Shown: piece by piece, positions 1 to 9,855 of the stretch
Numbering within the stretch: position 1 is the first letter of the stretch
Layout of the letters: each line of letters opens with the position of its first letter
Source of the DNA: Mycobacteroides sp. LB1
GTDB taxonomy: Bacteria > Actinomycetota > Actinomycetes > Mycobacteriales > Mycobacteriaceae
Direction of reading: 5' to 3'
DNA: 64,000 nt
Assembly (NCBI RefSeq): GCF_013449725.1
Contig: NZ_JACCFF010000004.1
Span: 248,001 to 312,000, forward strand
Translations under genes and position numbers: made by a program
The notes under the pieces: generated by a model
Told to the model about the DNA's origin: nothing
The model's database searches: none
What the model saw: the letters and a program-made list of their open reading frames with translations, nothing else

Positions 1-981
1 GTCCAGGTGCTCGAGACCCTGTCGCACGGCTCCACGCACCGGAACTTCGATCCCTTCATCGATATCGACTGGGATAGCCCGGAGTATGCCGTCGTCCCCA
101 ATGACCCCCGCTGGGTGCTTCCGCACCGGACCGACCCGTTCGGCCGGCACCCCTGGTACCAGGCGCAGTCGCTGGAGAAGCAAATCGAGATCGGTATGTG
201 GCGCCAGGCCAACGTCGCCAAGGTTGGTCTGCACTTCGAGAGCATCCTGATCCGCGGTCTCATCCAGTACGCGTTCAGCGTCCCCAACGGCTCACCGGAG
301 TTCCGGTACCTCAACCACGAGTCCATCGAAGAGTGCAACCACACCCTGATGTTCCAGGAGATGGTGAACCGCCTCGGTGTCGATGTGCCCGGTATGCCGC
401 GCCTGCTGCGCTGGCTGTCCCCGTTCGTTCCACTGGCCTCCACGCCGTTCCCCGAGATGTTCTTCGTGGGTGTGCTCGCCGGTGAGGAGCCCATCGACCA
501 CACGCAGAAGAACGTGCTGCGCGAAGGTGACAACCTGCACCCGATCATGAAGCGGGTCATGGAGATCCACGTGGCCGAGGAGGCCCGGCATATCTCCTTC
601 GCGCATGAGTACCTGCGCAAGCGCGTCCCGGCCATGCACTGGTTCAACCGCTTTGTGCTGTCGATTGCCACCCCGATCACCATGCGGGTGCTGATGGGCG
701 CGATCATGACGCCGCCGCGCAGTTTCGCCAAGAGATTCGACATCCCGCAAGAGGTGATGAAAGAGATCTTCTGGAAGAGCCCTGCCTCGCGGCAGACGAT
801 GAGCGAGGTCTTCTCCGACGTCCGGATGCTGGTCAGGGAAACCGGGATGATGAACCCGGTGGCCAAGTTGGTGTGGCGGGCAATGCACATCGATGGTCGC
901 GCCGCCCGCTACCGCAGCGAGCCGCAGCGCGGCCCGTTGGTGAACTACACCGAGGCAGCACCGGAAACCGTTCCCGCCTGA
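1..981 (+). CDS. AurF-like diiron N-oxygenase family protein (5' partial)
   Basis: The reading frame is open from the first base, so the gene probably begins upstream of the window; a GTG at 7 is the first visible possible start. The product (at least 324 residues) resembles the AurF family of non-haem diiron oxygenases and ferritin-like proteins. Likely iron ligands are visible: an EECNH motif at about residues 108-112 and an EEARH motif at about 191-195 (counted from position 7). The stop TGA overlaps the ATG of fprB by one base, so the two genes are probably translated together and the neighbouring ferredoxin/flavin reductase could feed it electrons. This pair matches the order of Rv0885-Rv0886 in M. 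tuberculosis. The substrate is unknown and any N-oxygenase activity is inferred from the family only. Confidence 0.8.
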   Translation, partial: VQVLETLSHGSTHRNFDPFIDIDWDSPEYAVVPNDPRWVLPHRTDPFGRHPWYQAQSLEKQIEIGMWRQANVAKVGLHFESILIRGLIQYAFSVPNGSPEFRYLNHESIEECNHTLMFQEMVNRLGVDVPGMPRLLRWLSPFVPLASTPFPEMFFVGVLAGEEPIDHTQKNVLREGDNLHPIMKRVMEIHVAEEARHISFAHEYLRKRVPAMHWFNRFVLSIATPITMRVLMGAIMTPPRSFAKRFDIPQEVMKEIFWKSPASRQTMSEVFSDVRMLVRETGMMNPVAKLVWRAMHIDGRAARYRSEPQRGPLVNYTEAAPETVPA

Positions 982-2663
982 TGCCACACGTCGTTACCCA
1001 GGCGTGCTGTAACGAGGGCTCCTGCGTTTACGCATGCCCCGTGAACTGTATCCACCCAACGCCTGATGAACCCGATTTCCTCAAGGCGGAGATGCTGCAC
1101 ATCGACGCCTCCACATGCGTCGACTGCGGTGCCTGCGTAGCTGCTTGCCCGGTGGATGCCATCAAGCCGGACTCGGTGCTCAAGGAAGAACAGCTGCCCT
1201 TCCTGCGCATCAACTCCGAGTTCTACCCGCGGGAAATCCCGCGTGCCAGTTTGGCTCCGGTCATCCAGGCACCGCCGGTACGTGAGAGTGGACGCTCGCT
1301 GAAGGTGGCCATAATCGGCTCCGGTCCTGCGGCCATGTACGCCGCCGACGAGCTGCTGACCCAGCCGAGCGTGAAGGTCAACATGTTCGAAAGGTTGCCC
1401 GCCCCGTATGGTTTGGTACGTGCCGGGGTTGCCCCCGATCACCAGCAGACCAAGCGGGTAACCAAGCTCTTCGACACGATGGCCGCACAGTCCAACTTTG
1501 AGTTCTTCCTGAACGTCGAGGTGGGTAAGGACATCACCCACGACGAGCTGCTGGAGCATCACCATGCGGTGATCTACGCCGTCGGCGCGTCCTCGGACCG
1601 TCGCCTGGACATCCCGGGCCTCGAGCTATTGGGCAACGCCACAGCCACCCAGGTCGTCGCGTGGATCAACGCACACCCTGACTACACCGATTTCCGGGTC
1701 GATCTCGATCACGAACGCGCCGTCGTCATCGGCAACGGGAACGTGGCTCTTGACGTCGCGCGGGTGCTCACCGCGGATACCGATCGCCTTGCGCGCACGG
1801 ATATTTCGGACACCGCGTTGGCCGCGTTGCGCAGCAGCAAGCTGCGTGAGGTCGTCATCGTCGGCCGTCGCGGCCCCGAGCACTCGGCGTTCACGCTGCC
1901 CGAGCTCCTCGGCCTCGTTGGTCTGCCCGATATGACCGTGGTCATCGACGAAGAGACGGCGAAGCTGGTCGACGAGGCGTTGGAGACGCATCTGGAACCG
2001 CTGACCAGGCAGAAGCTGGAGGTGCTCAGCACCCTCCCGCGTGAGGCGCGGGAGCCGGGCGGGAAGACCATCCGGTTCGCCTACAACCGCACCCCCGTCA
2101 AGGTTTTGGGCGCGAGTCGGGTTGAGGGCGTCGAGTTCCAGCAGGGCGACTCCGTGGACACAATTGCGACGGGTCTTCTCCTCACCTCGATCGGCTACCG
2201 CGGTATCCCGATGCCCGATGTGCCGTTCGACAACCAGCGTGCCGTTATCCCGAATGAGCAAGGGCGCGTGATGGATCCGGCTACCGGCCAGGCGTATCCC
2301 GGTACCTATGTGGCGGGATGGATCAAGCGCGGTCCCACCGGATTCATCGGGACCAACAAATCTTGCTCGCAGCAGACCGTCACCTCGATAGTCGAGGATT
2401 ACAACGATGGACTGCTCGCCGATCCTGCGCAGCGGCTGTCGGGACTGTCCAAACTGATCCGCCGGCGTCAGCCCACGATCGTGGATCACAACGGCTGGCT
2501 GGCGATCGATCGCGCGGAGATTGCGCGCGGTAAGGGCGAGGGTCGCCCGCGCGATAAGTTTGTCTCGGTGCCCGAGATGCTTCGCGCCGCCGCGACCGCT
2601 CCGCAACCACCGTTGTGGCGCAAAGCGATTCGCGGATCGGCGTTAGAAGACCTGTTGCGGTAG
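981..2663 (+). CDS. fprB: Ferredoxin/ferredoxin--NADP(+) reductase FprB
   Basis: This 560-residue protein fuses an N-terminal bacterial ferredoxin domain to an adrenodoxin-reductase-like FAD/NADP domain. The ferredoxin half shows cysteine clusters CCNEGSCVYACPVNC near the start and CVDCGACVAACPVDA at about residues 47-61, the pattern of a 7Fe or 2[4Fe-4S] ferredoxin. The reductase half opens with the FAD-binding GSGPAAMYAADEL at about residue 113 and carries GNGNVALDVARVL for NADP binding. It should move electrons between NADPH and an iron-sulphur centre in the cytosol. The frame is open further upstream, but the ATG at 981 overlaps the stop of the AurF-like gene and puts the ferredoxin motif at the very N-terminus, as in M. 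tuberculosis FprB (575 residues). It ends flush against the convergent VOC gene. Confidence 0.93.
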   Translation: MPHVVTQACCNEGSCVYACPVNCIHPTPDEPDFLKAEMLHIDASTCVDCGACVAACPVDAIKPDSVLKEEQLPFLRINSEFYPREIPRASLAPVIQAPPVRESGRSLKVAIIGSGPAAMYAADELLTQPSVKVNMFERLPAPYGLVRAGVAPDHQQTKRVTKLFDTMAAQSNFEFFLNVEVGKDITHDELLEHHHAVIYAVGASSDRRLDIPGLELLGNATATQVVAWINAHPDYTDFRVDLDHERAVVIGNGNVALDVARVLTADTDRLARTDISDTALAALRSSKLREVVIVGRRGPEHSAFTLPELLGLVGLPDMTVVIDEETAKLVDEALETHLEPLTRQKLEVLSTLPREAREPGGKTIRFAYNRTPVKVLGASRVEGVEFQQGDSVDTIATGLLLTSIGYRGIPMPDVPFDNQRAVIPNEQGRVMDPATGQAYPGTYVAGWIKRGPTGFIGTNKSCSQQTVTSIVEDYNDGLLADPAQRLSGLSKLIRRRQPTIVDHNGWLAIDRAEIARGKGEGRPRDKFVSVPEMLRAAATAPQPPLWRKAIRGSALEDLLR

Positions 2664-3128
2664 TCAGACTCCTTCGGCCGCGCACCTCTTGAGCTCTTCG
2701 GCGTCGACAACCTTGACCGGCTGACCCATCGACCACTGGTGGCCGAACGGGTCCTTGATGACGCCGAAGCGGTCACCCCAGAACTGGTCTTCGAGCGGCA
2801 TCTCGATGGTCGCCCCGGCGTCGACGGCGCGCTGGAACCACTCGTCGACATTGCGCACCGTGAGGTGAATGGTGACCGGGGTGCCGCCGAGGGCTGTCGG
2901 GGTGCTGGATTTGCCCTCGTTGTACTCGGGGAAGTCGTCGTTCATCATGATCGTCGTGCCGTTGATCTTGACGGCGGCGTGCATCACCTTGCCGTCGGGA
3001 GTCTCCAGCAGTCCGAGCTCCTCGGCGCCAAAGGCGTTCTTATAGAACTCGATCGCAGCGCGGGAGTCCTCGACGATGATGTACGGGGAGACGGAAGGCT
3101 CAACTGGTGGGAGGTCGGGGGAGGTCAT
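2664..3128 (-). CDS. VOC superfamily protein (PhnB/glyoxalase-like)
   Basis: A 154-residue protein of the vicinal oxygen chelate fold. It opens with a short proline-rich stretch, then SPYIIVEDSRAAIEFYKNAFGAEELG, the typical first beta-alpha-beta unit of PhnB-like proteins, and has a second half ending in FGVIKDPFGHQWSMG. The reaction is unknown; members include glyoxalases, antibiotic-binding proteins and uncharacterised PhnB relatives. Its stop codon directly abuts the stop of convergent fprB with no spacer. It occupies the position of Rv0887c in M. tuberculosis, supporting orthology by order. Confidence 0.82.
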   Translation of the reverse strand: MTSPDLPPVEPSVSPYIIVEDSRAAIEFYKNAFGAEELGLLETPDGKVMHAAVKINGTTIMMNDDFPEYNEGKSSTPTALGGTPVTIHLTVRNVDEWFQRAVDAGATIEMPLEDQFWGDRFGVIKDPFGHQWSMGQPVKVVDAEELKRCAAEGV

Positions 3129-3176
3129 GTGACCTACCCAACCACCTCACGCGCAGTGACGCCAGGAGTTCAGAGG

Positions 3177-4313
3177 CTAAACACTCAAGCGAGAGTTCAG
3201 AAGCCCGAATCCCTCCACGGATTCGATCGGGCGCGGCTCGGGCCCGATATACAGCGCAGCCGGGCGTACCAGCTTGCCGAGGCGCTTCTGCTCCATGATG
3301 TGTGCGCTCCAGCCTGCGGTGCGTGCGCAGGTGAACATCGCCGGCATCATCCTGGTCGGTACCTGCGCGAAGTCGAGGATGACCGCGGCCCAGAACTCGA
3401 CATTGGTCTCGATGACGCGATCGGGACGACGCTCCCGCAGCTCGGTCAGGGCAGCCTGCTCGACGGCGGCGGCGACCTCATAGCGCGCGGCCCCGAGGCG
3501 CTTGGCGGTGCCACGCAGTACCCGAGCACGCGGATCCTCGGCGCGGTATACCCGGTGGCCGAATCCCATGAGTTTCTCGCCGCGATCCAGGATGCCCTTG
3601 ATGACGCCGCGGGCGTCGCCGGTCTTCTCGGCTTGTTCGATCATCGGCAGCACGCGGGCGGGTGCGCCACCATGTAGCGGTCCGCTCATCGCGCCCACCG
3701 CGCCCGATAGCGCGGCGGCAACATCGGCACCGGTGGAGGCGATGACCCGGGCGGTGAACGTCGAGGCGTTCATACCGTGCTCGGCGGCCGACACCCAGTA
3801 GGCGTCGATGGCCTCAACATGCTTCGGGTCGGGCTCGCCCTGCCAGCGAGTCATAAAACGTGATGTCACGGTGGAACATTCGTCGATCATCCGCTGCGGT
3901 ACGGCCGGGTGGTGGAGACCCCGGGCCGACTGCGCGACATACGACAGCGCCATCACCGACGCACGGGCCAGCTGATGACGCGCGATGGTGTCTTCGGTGT
4001 CCAACAACGGCTCAAAGCCCCAGATCGGTGCGAGCATGGCCAGCCCGGCCTGTACGTCTACGCGGACGTCGCCGGTATGAACCGGAACGGGGAACGGCTC
4101 GGCCGGTGGGAGTCCTTGGCCGAACTTGCCGTCGACCAACAGTGCCCAGACATCACCGAAAGTGACGTGCTGGGCGACCAGATCTTCCACATCCACGCCG
4201 CGATAGCGGAGCGCGCCGCCGTCCTTATCGGGCTCGGCGATCTCGGTGGCGAAGGCTGTCACGCCTTCCAGGCCAGGTGCGAAATCCGCTGGTAGCGGCG
4301 CTGCAACTGTCAT
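3177..4313 (-). CDS. citA: Citrate synthase 2 (CitA-type)
   Basis: The protein (378 residues) condenses oxaloacetate with acetyl-CoA or a related acyl-CoA. The citrate synthase signature MGFGHRVYRAEDPRAR is present with its catalytic histidine at about residue 253, and GPLHGGAPARV lies before it. The length fits the CitA type (373 residues in M. tuberculosis) rather than the longer GltA2 encoded at 30365. An in-frame upstream start at 4343 exists, but MTVAAPLPADFAPGLEGV from the ATG at 4313 matches the conserved N-terminus better. It is divergent from pdxH, with about 120 bp between them. Some CitA-type enzymes prefer propionyl-CoA (methylcitrate synthase); no prpD or prpB lies nearby to support that. 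Confidence 0.9.
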   Translation of the reverse strand: MTVAAPLPADFAPGLEGVTAFATEIAEPDKDGGALRYRGVDVEDLVAQHVTFGDVWALLVDGKFGQGLPPAEPFPVPVHTGDVRVDVQAGLAMLAPIWGFEPLLDTEDTIARHQLARASVMALSYVAQSARGLHHPAVPQRMIDECSTVTSRFMTRWQGEPDPKHVEAIDAYWVSAAEHGMNASTFTARVIASTGADVAAALSGAVGAMSGPLHGGAPARVLPMIEQAEKTGDARGVIKGILDRGEKLMGFGHRVYRAEDPRARVLRGTAKRLGAARYEVAAAVEQAALTELRERRPDRVIETNVEFWAAVILDFAQVPTRMMPAMFTCARTAGWSAHIMEQKRLGKLVRPAALYIGPEPRPIESVEGFGLLNSRLSV

Positions 4314-4433
4314 GATTCTCGACTCCCTACCTGTGGGTAACAACTCGGTAACGCGATTCTCGCACCCGCAAATAAGGGCGATTCTTAGTCACCTCGGTGT
4401 CTCTTAGATGTCTCGGTAGCACTCGCCTGTAGC

Positions 4434-5081
4434 GTGATTTTCGTGAATGAATGGCTGCGCTCGGACTATCGCCCCGGAGAAAAGGACGGCAGCGGCGATC
4501 TGGATGTCGACTGGCTCGCCGATGGCTGGCTTGCCTTGTTGCGCAAATGGTTTGACCTCGCGGTGTCCTCGGGCATCCCCGAACCTAATGCGATGGTGCT
4601 CGCTACCGTCGACAACGGCAGGCCGGTGACGCGCACCGTGTTGTGCAAGGGATTCGACTCCGCGGGTGTGACGTTCTTCTCAAACTACGACTCCGCCAAG
4701 GGGCGTCAGCTCGACCATGCGCCGTACGCGAGCGTCACCTTCCCTTGGTACGCGCTGGGACGACAGGTGCATGTACGCGGCCGGGTGACCAAGGTCGATC
4801 CGGTGCAGACCGCCGACTACTGGGTTAACCGGCCCCGCGGCTCGCAGCTGGGGGCATGGGCGTCCCAGCAGTCCGCACCCATCGGATCACGAGAGGCGCT
4901 GTTGGCGCAGCTCGATGACGTCACCCAGCGGTTCGCCGATGTGGACGAGGTGCCGGTGCCCGCGCAGTGGGGTGGTTATGTGATCGCGCCCGAGACCGTG
5001 GAGTTCTGGCAGGGCCGGGAGAACCGCATACACAATCGGATTGTGGTCACGGGTGCGCAGGTTCAGCGGCTGCAGCCGTGA
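4434..5081 (+). CDS. pdxH: Pyridoxamine 5'-phosphate oxidase PdxH
   Basis: A 215-residue FMN-dependent oxidase that converts pyridoxine or pyridoxamine 5'-phosphate to PLP. Family hallmarks visible are [26 protein letters not shown] (FMN binding), [34 protein letters not shown], and the C-terminal block [14 protein letters not shown] that ends with LQP. The start is uncertain: GTG at 4434 and GTG at 4443 are both in frame and neither has a clear Shine-Dalgarno sequence, so a leaderless mRNA is possible. The gene overlaps the convergent KstD-like gene by 35 bp. Confidence 0.92.
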   Translation: MIFVNEWLRSDYRPGEKDGSGDLDVDWLADGWLALLRKWFDLAVSSGIPEPNAMVLATVDNGRPVTRTVLCKGFDSAGVTFFSNYDSAKGRQLDHAPYASVTFPWYALGRQVHVRGRVTKVDPVQTADYWVNRPRGSQLGAWASQQSAPIGSREALLAQLDDVTQRFADVDEVPVPAQWGGYVIAPETVEFWQGRENRIHNRIVVTGAQVQRLQP

Positions 5082-6726
5082 GGTCGAGCGCGGCCAGATA
5101 ACCGAAGACAAGGGCCGGTCCGATCGTGGCGCCCGGCCCGGCGTAGGTGTGCCCCATGAGCGCGGCGCTCGCGTTCCCGGCGGCGTAGAGGCCGGGAATG
5201 ACGGAGCCGTCGGGACGTAGTGCGCGCGCGTTGGCGTCGGTGTTGATACCGCCCTTGGTGCCCAGATCGCCGGGCACTATGCGGGCCGCGTAGAACGGAC
5301 CCTGGCTCAGTTCTCCCAGGCTGGGATTGGGTTTGTTGGTGATATCCCCGTAGTAGTGGTCGTATGCGGATTCGCCGCGATGGAAGTCCTCGTCGCGTCC
5401 GGTGCGTGCGAACTCGTTGAATCGACCGATCGTGGATTCGAGTGCGTCTGCGGGTACACCGATCGTCCGGGCGAGCTCGGCGATGCTGTCCGCCTTGATG
5501 ATTGCGCCACTGTTCAACCAGGATCGGGGAAGCGGAGCGCGCCCGGTGATACCGGCGAAGGTGTACCGGTTCCGATACGTCTGGTCGAAGATCAGCCATG
5601 CGGGCAGGTTCTCGGCGGGGCCGGTTCCGGAACCGAACCGGCCGCCGAACATCTGATGGGTGGCTTCGACATAGGGCAGCGACTCGTTCATGAATCTTCG
5701 CCCACGGCTGTTGACGAGAATGCTTCGGGGCAGTGATCGTTCGGCGAGCGCGAACCACGGTCCCTTTGGTAGCGGAATCGAGGGCGCCCACCACGCGTCG
5801 TCCATGAGAGACACTGCGGCACCGGTTGTTTCGGCGGCGAGGATGCCGTCGCCGGTATTGGAGGTGGCGCCGATCGACCATTGTGCGCCCGCGGGTTCCC
5901 GGTGGTACTTTTCGCGCATCTGGGCGTTGTGGTCAAAACCGCCGCAGGCGATCATGACGCCACATCGCGCGGTGATGGTGCCCTGATCGGTGATGACTCC
6001 GGTGACACGACCGTCGGTGACGACGAGCTCACGCAGCGCGGTACCCAGCCGGACGGGGATTCCGGCCTCTTTGATGCCAACGAAAAGCGATGCGACAAGG
6101 GCGCTTCCGACTCCGACGAGATGCTGCCGTCGTAGCTTGGCGACCGCCGTGCGGGCGCCGATCCGAAACATGTGCCAGGGGCCGCGCCAATGCCGCAGGC
6201 CGGTGCTGAGCCATCGGTAGTCGGATTGCTTGACGACGACGTTCATGGGTGCCTTGGTGTAGAACGGCGCCATGGTGTCGACGTCTGATCCGAGCCGTCG
6301 GGCATCGAATGGCTTGGGTTCGCAGGATCTTCCGCCGGGGCGGCCGCCCGGGGCCTCGGGGAAGTAGTCGGAATAGCCGCGCACCCATTCCAGGTTGAGC
6401 GCGGAGTTGTCGGCGAGGAACTTCAGCGCCTCGGGGCCTCGGTCGATGTAGGCGTCGATGCGGTCCGTTGCGGCGAACGGGCCGATGATGTGGCGCAGGT
6501 AGGTGCGCGCGTCCTCGAGCTCTTCCGTCGACGATTCTCCGGACGATTGTGCAAGGAAATGGTTCCCGGGGATCCAGACGCCACCTCCCGATCGTGCGGT
6601 GGAGCCACCCCACTGAGCGGCCTTCTCCAGAATGACGACCGACAGGCCGTGCTGCTTTGCGGTTATCGCGGTGGACATGCCGGCGGCGCCGGAGCCCACC
6701 ACAACGACGTCGTAGGTCTCGTCCAA
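5047..6726 (-). CDS. KstD-like FAD-dependent flavoprotein
   Basis: The product (about 559 residues) belongs to the fumarate reductase/3-ketosteroid delta1-dehydrogenase flavoprotein family. It shows a dinucleotide-binding motif [17 protein letters not shown] at the N-terminus followed by [23 protein letters not shown], and a C-terminal [21 protein letters not shown], both typical of KstD-like enzymes. A YDHYYGD stretch corresponds to the tyrosine-rich active-site region of these enzymes. I place the start at a TTG (6726) because AAGAGGAG lies 8 bases upstream; an in-frame ATG at 6753 lacks such a site. It is divergent from a TetR gene. The steroid substrate is inferred from the family and not shown by context, as no other sterol genes are near. 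Confidence 0.8.
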   Translation of the reverse strand: MDETYDVVVVGSGAAGMSTAITAKQHGLSVVILEKAAQWGGSTARSGGGVWIPGNHFLAQSSGESSTEELEDARTYLRHIIGPFAATDRIDAYIDRGPEALKFLADNSALNLEWVRGYSDYFPEAPGGRPGGRSCEPKPFDARRLGSDVDTMAPFYTKAPMNVVVKQSDYRWLSTGLRHWRGPWHMFRIGARTAVAKLRRQHLVGVGSALVASLFVGIKEAGIPVRLGTALRELVVTDGRVTGVITDQGTITARCGVMIACGGFDHNAQMREKYHREPAGAQWSIGATSNTGDGILAAETTGAAVSLMDDAWWAPSIPLPKGPWFALAERSLPRSILVNSRGRRFMNESLPYVEATHQMFGGRFGSGTGPAENLPAWLIFDQTYRNRYTFAGITGRAPLPRSWLNSGAIIKADSIAELARTIGVPADALESTIGRFNEFARTGRDEDFHRGESAYDHYYGDITNKPNPSLGELSQGPFYAARIVPGDLGTKGGINTDANARALRPDGSVIPGLYAAGNASAALMGHTYAGPGATIGPALVFGYLAALDLTAAAAEPAHP

Positions 6727-6771
6727 CGCAATCACTCCTCTTGGGATCAGCATCGACAGTTGGTATCAATA

Positions 6772-6786
6772 TGATAGTAACTGTCA
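6772..6786. promoter_or_regulatory. Candidate TetR operator between the KstD-like and TetR genes
   Basis: The 100-bp divergent spacer holds the imperfect palindrome TGATAG-TAA-CTGTCA (five of six arm positions complementary). It lies between the two start codons in AT-rich DNA, where a TetR regulator would control itself and the flavoprotein gene. Its function is inferred from position and symmetry. Confidence 0.45.
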
Positions 6787-6826
6787 AATTGCCATAACGT
6801 ACGGCTTTGTGTCAAGGTCTTCAGAT

Positions 6827-7423
6827 ATGACCGGCTCGCTGCGATCGCGTCAGCGGATGAGAGTGCGCAGCGATATCTACAGCGCCGCAATCGCACTTTT
6901 CGCCGCACGCGGGTTCCAGGCGGTGACCACCGAGGAGATCGCGGCCGCGGCCGGCGTATCGGCGAGCACCTACTTCCGTCATGTCAACGCGAAGGAAGAC
7001 CTGCTGCTCGACCCCCTGCTCATCAGCGGAGACGCGATCACCGCCAGGTTCTCCCAAAGACCTCCGGATGAAGCGGTTCCCATCGCGTTGTCGGCGGCCA
7101 TCGCGGAGCGCAGTGCCGAGGTTGACGACGCCGAGCTGCAACAGTGGCGCACGGCGATATTGACGGCCCCGGAGCTGATGGCCCGGGTATCGCTCATCTC
7201 GGTACAAGACCGCCGGCAGCTGACGGCTATCGCGGCGGAACGGATGGGGCTGGATGCTGTCGCCGACCAGAGACCCGGGCTGATCGTGCACATGCTCCTC
7301 GCCGCCGCCGAATATGGCTTTCAGCGCTGGCTTGGGCCCGACTCGACACAGTCTCTGGGAGCCTGTGTCGAGTCGGCGCTCACGGCGGTCCTTGATCTAC
7401 GCACAGAACGGCTACAGCCCTGA
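6827..7423 (+). CDS. TetR/AcrR family transcriptional regulator
   Basis: About 198 residues. The N-terminal helix-turn-helix reads IYSAAIALFAARGFQAVTTEEIAAAAGVSASTYFRHVNAKEDLL, a textbook TetR DNA-binding region, followed by a variable ligand-binding half. The ATG at 6827 is favoured; a GTG at 6809 adds six residues. It is transcribed divergently from the KstD-like gene and ends 5 bases before the Gap-like gene, so it may be co-transcribed with it. It is a plausible repressor of the flavoprotein gene through the palindrome at 6772-6786; a role in TPP regulation is possible but unsupported. Confidence 0.88.
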   Translation: MTGSLRSRQRMRVRSDIYSAAIALFAARGFQAVTTEEIAAAAGVSASTYFRHVNAKEDLLLDPLLISGDAITARFSQRPPDEAVPIALSAAIAERSAEVDDAELQQWRTAILTAPELMARVSLISVQDRRQLTAIAAERMGLDAVADQRPGLIVHMLLAAAEYGFQRWLGPDSTQSLGACVESALTAVLDLRTERLQP

Positions 7424-7428
7424 CCTCG

Positions 7429-8052
7429 ATGTGGCTCACCCTGTTGGTGATGGCGGTGGCGGTGAGCTTCGAGCCGTTCCGCCTCGGTATGACCGTGCTG
7501 ATGCTGAGCCGGCCACGTCCCGGGCTGCAGTTGCTGGTGTTTCTGTGCGGCGGCTTCGTGATGGGCATCGCGGTGGGATTGGTGGTGCTGTTCGGTCTGC
7601 GCGGCACGGTTCTGGGTGCGGCGCAGTTCACGCTCCCGCGTGTGCAGTGCGCAATTGGCGTGCTGGCGTTGGTAATTGCGGCCGTGCTGGTATCAAAGGT
7701 GCGGGCGCCGGGCAATATGCGCTGGCCGACAATCGGCCCCTCGCTGTGGGTCGCTTGGGTGGCCGGGATGGGGATTGCCCTGCCGTCGGTCGACTATCTG
7801 GCGGCGTTGGCGATCATTCTGGTATCGGGGTGTCCCGCAGCCACTCAGGTCGGCGCGCTGCTGTTCTTCAACGTGGTGGCGTTCGCCGTGGTGGAGATTC
7901 CGGCGGTGGCGTTCCTGGTCGCGCCGGAGCGCACCCGCGGCCTACTGGCAGCATTCAACGGCTGGGTGCAACGGAATCGCCGGCGCAATATGGCGCTGGT
8001 GCTGGCGGTGGTCGGATGCGTGCTGCTGGCTGTCGGCATCGCAGGCATCTGA
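7429..8052 (+). CDS. Gap-like integral membrane protein (TPP locus)
   Basis: A 207-residue, very hydrophobic protein with about six predicted membrane segments, including LLVMAVAVSFEPFRLGMTVLM, LLVFLCGGFVMGIAVGLVVLF, IGVLALVIAAVLV, a central pair and a C-terminal ALVLAVVGCVLLAVGIAGI. It resembles the Gap (glycopeptidolipid addressing protein) family of small mycobacterial membrane proteins that assist glycolipid export. A gap-like gene next to fadD23 is the arrangement I recall for the M. abscessus TPP locus. Its start lies 5 bases after the TetR stop. It is convergent with fadD23, separated by 3 bases. The role in TPP transport is an inference from neighbourhood. Confidence 0.72.
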   Translation: MWLTLLVMAVAVSFEPFRLGMTVLMLSRPRPGLQLLVFLCGGFVMGIAVGLVVLFGLRGTVLGAAQFTLPRVQCAIGVLALVIAAVLVSKVRAPGNMRWPTIGPSLWVAWVAGMGIALPSVDYLAALAIILVSGCPAATQVGALLFFNVVAFAVVEIPAVAFLVAPERTRGLLAAFNGWVQRNRRRNMALVLAVVGCVLLAVGIAGI

Positions 8053-8055
8053 CGG

Positions 8056-9804
8056 CTAGGCGTCCAGTCGGGTGAACTGGTCCTGCCAGTACCGCTCGAC
8101 GCAGGCGGCGCGCTGGATCTTGCCGCTCGTCGTGATGGGAATCGACCCGGGCGACACCAGAACGAGGTCCTCGACATTGAGACCGTGGATATTGGATATC
8201 GCGGAGGTGACGTCGCTCTTGATCTCGCTGAGCCAGTGCATCGCCGCTGCGTCTGAGTCTCCTCGCTTCTTGAGCTCGACGACGGTGACCAGCTTCTCGG
8301 TGCTTTCCAGCTGGACCGATATCGCCGCTACCCGACCACGTGTGATCTCTTGGACCGTCGCCTCGATGTCCTCGGGATAGTGATTACGCCCGCGGATGAT
8401 CAGCAGATCCTTGATGCGCCCGACGATGAACAGCTCACTCTCGGAGACGAAACCCAGGTCACCGGTTCTCAGCCACGGCCCGGCGGTTGTGCCGGGCGTC
8501 GGGTCGATGAGCGTTGCGCCGAAGCACCGCTGTTCATCCGGTGGCCTGCCCCAGTAACCGGCCGCGACATTGTCGCCATGCACCCAGATCTCGCCGATCA
8601 CGTCAGGCGGGCACTCCCGGTGTGTGTCGGCGTCGACGATCCGTAACACGGGTGACTGCGGCAGTGTGTAGCTGACCAGTGCCGAGCCGGTTCTGCCCCG
8701 AATTCGCCGAGCGCGGCCGGTGGACAACTCGTCGGTATCGAAGCGGACCGCATCCGATGATGCGCTCCATTTGCCGCTCGTCACGAAGACCGTTGCCTCG
8801 GCCATCCCATAGGACGGACGCAGCATATGGTCCCGAAAGTTGAAGTGAGCAAACCGATCGGCGAAACGTTCCAAGGTGGCCTGCTCGACGCGTTCTGCGC
8901 CGTTGATGATGCCCAGTACGCCGCCGAGGTCGAGCCCGGCGAGGTCACTGTCGGCGGTTTTGCGGGCGGCCAGATCGAAGGCGAAATTGGGTGCCGCAGA
9001 AAAGGTATGAGCACTCTGGGCCAGCGCCTGCACCCATCTGGCGGGTCGTTCCAAAAATGACACCGGACTGCTCAAGTCGGCGTGGTAGCCGCCCAGGATC
9101 GGTGCGCAGACGCCGAGCACCAGGCCCATATCGTGATAGAAGGGCAGCCACGACACGATGGTGAGATCGGACGGGATGGTGACACCCGAGCGTGCGAAAA
9201 GACTGCTCATCAATTGCTCGAAATTGACCTGAAGGTTGCGATGCGAGAGCGTGACCCCGGTCGGTATTCGGGTCGAGCCCGAGCTGTACTGCAAATATGC
9301 GATATCGGGCGGGTGAGCCGTCTCGATGCTTGGCCCAGTGTCAACGTCCAGGTTCATCGCATCGATTTCGACGAGCTTCGGAACGATGTGTAGGTGCGCG
9401 CCGTCGAGGTACTGGGCGACATCTTCGGTAACCGCGGATGTGGTGAGCACAAGTGTGGGCGAGGTGTCGTCGAAGACGGCACTTACCCGATCAAGACTTG
9501 AGCCGCGGTGCGGCATCGGCAGCGGCACCGCGATCAGCCCGGCCTGCATGGATCCCAGGAAAGCCAGAATGTAGTCAAGGCTCTGCGGGGCCAGGATCAC
9601 TGCCCTGTCGCCGACCGACGCGTGCAGGCTGAGTTCGCGGGCCACATTCAAGGTGCGGCGGGATAGTTGCGACCACGTGAGGCTTTCGGAAACACCGGCC
9701 GGGTTGTCAGCGAATTCGGTGAAGGTGAATGCGATGTCGTTCGGGCGCAGGCTGGCACGGCCGTGCAACATCGAGAGAATCGATGACTGGGGTGTCGGCG
9801 TCAC
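8056..9804 (-). CDS. fadD23: Long-chain fatty acyl-AMP ligase FadD23-like
   Basis: The 582-residue protein belongs to the FAAL branch of adenylate-forming enzymes, which activate fatty acids as acyl-AMP and load them onto polyketide synthases. It shows the P-loop equivalent [15 protein letters not shown], the hinge region [21 protein letters not shown], and a C-terminal [13 protein letters not shown] with the conserved lysine. Length matches M. tuberculosis FadD23 (584). The GTG at 9804 gives the conserved start [18 protein letters not shown]. It lies downstream of the PE-PPE gene, mmpL10 and papA3 on the same strand, so it should supply the starter for the divergent PKS. Confidence 0.88.
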   Translation of the reverse strand: MTPTPQSSILSMLHGRASLRPNDIAFTFTEFADNPAGVSESLTWSQLSRRTLNVARELSLHASVGDRAVILAPQSLDYILAFLGSMQAGLIAVPLPMPHRGSSLDRVSAVFDDTSPTLVLTTSAVTEDVAQYLDGAHLHIVPKLVEIDAMNLDVDTGPSIETAHPPDIAYLQYSSGSTRIPTGVTLSHRNLQVNFEQLMSSLFARSGVTIPSDLTIVSWLPFYHDMGLVLGVCAPILGGYHADLSSPVSFLERPARWVQALAQSAHTFSAAPNFAFDLAARKTADSDLAGLDLGGVLGIINGAERVEQATLERFADRFAHFNFRDHMLRPSYGMAEATVFVTSGKWSASSDAVRFDTDELSTGRARRIRGRTGSALVSYTLPQSPVLRIVDADTHRECPPDVIGEIWVHGDNVAAGYWGRPPDEQRCFGATLIDPTPGTTAGPWLRTGDLGFVSESELFIVGRIKDLLIIRGRNHYPEDIEATVQEITRGRVAAISVQLESTEKLVTVVELKKRGDSDAAAMHWLSEIKSDVTSAISNIHGLNVEDLVLVSPGSIPITTSGKIQRAACVERYWQDQFTRLDA

Positions 9805-9855
9805 AGGGTCATGTCCATAGTCATGTCGGTACTGATTGGGTTATCGGGGGATTCG

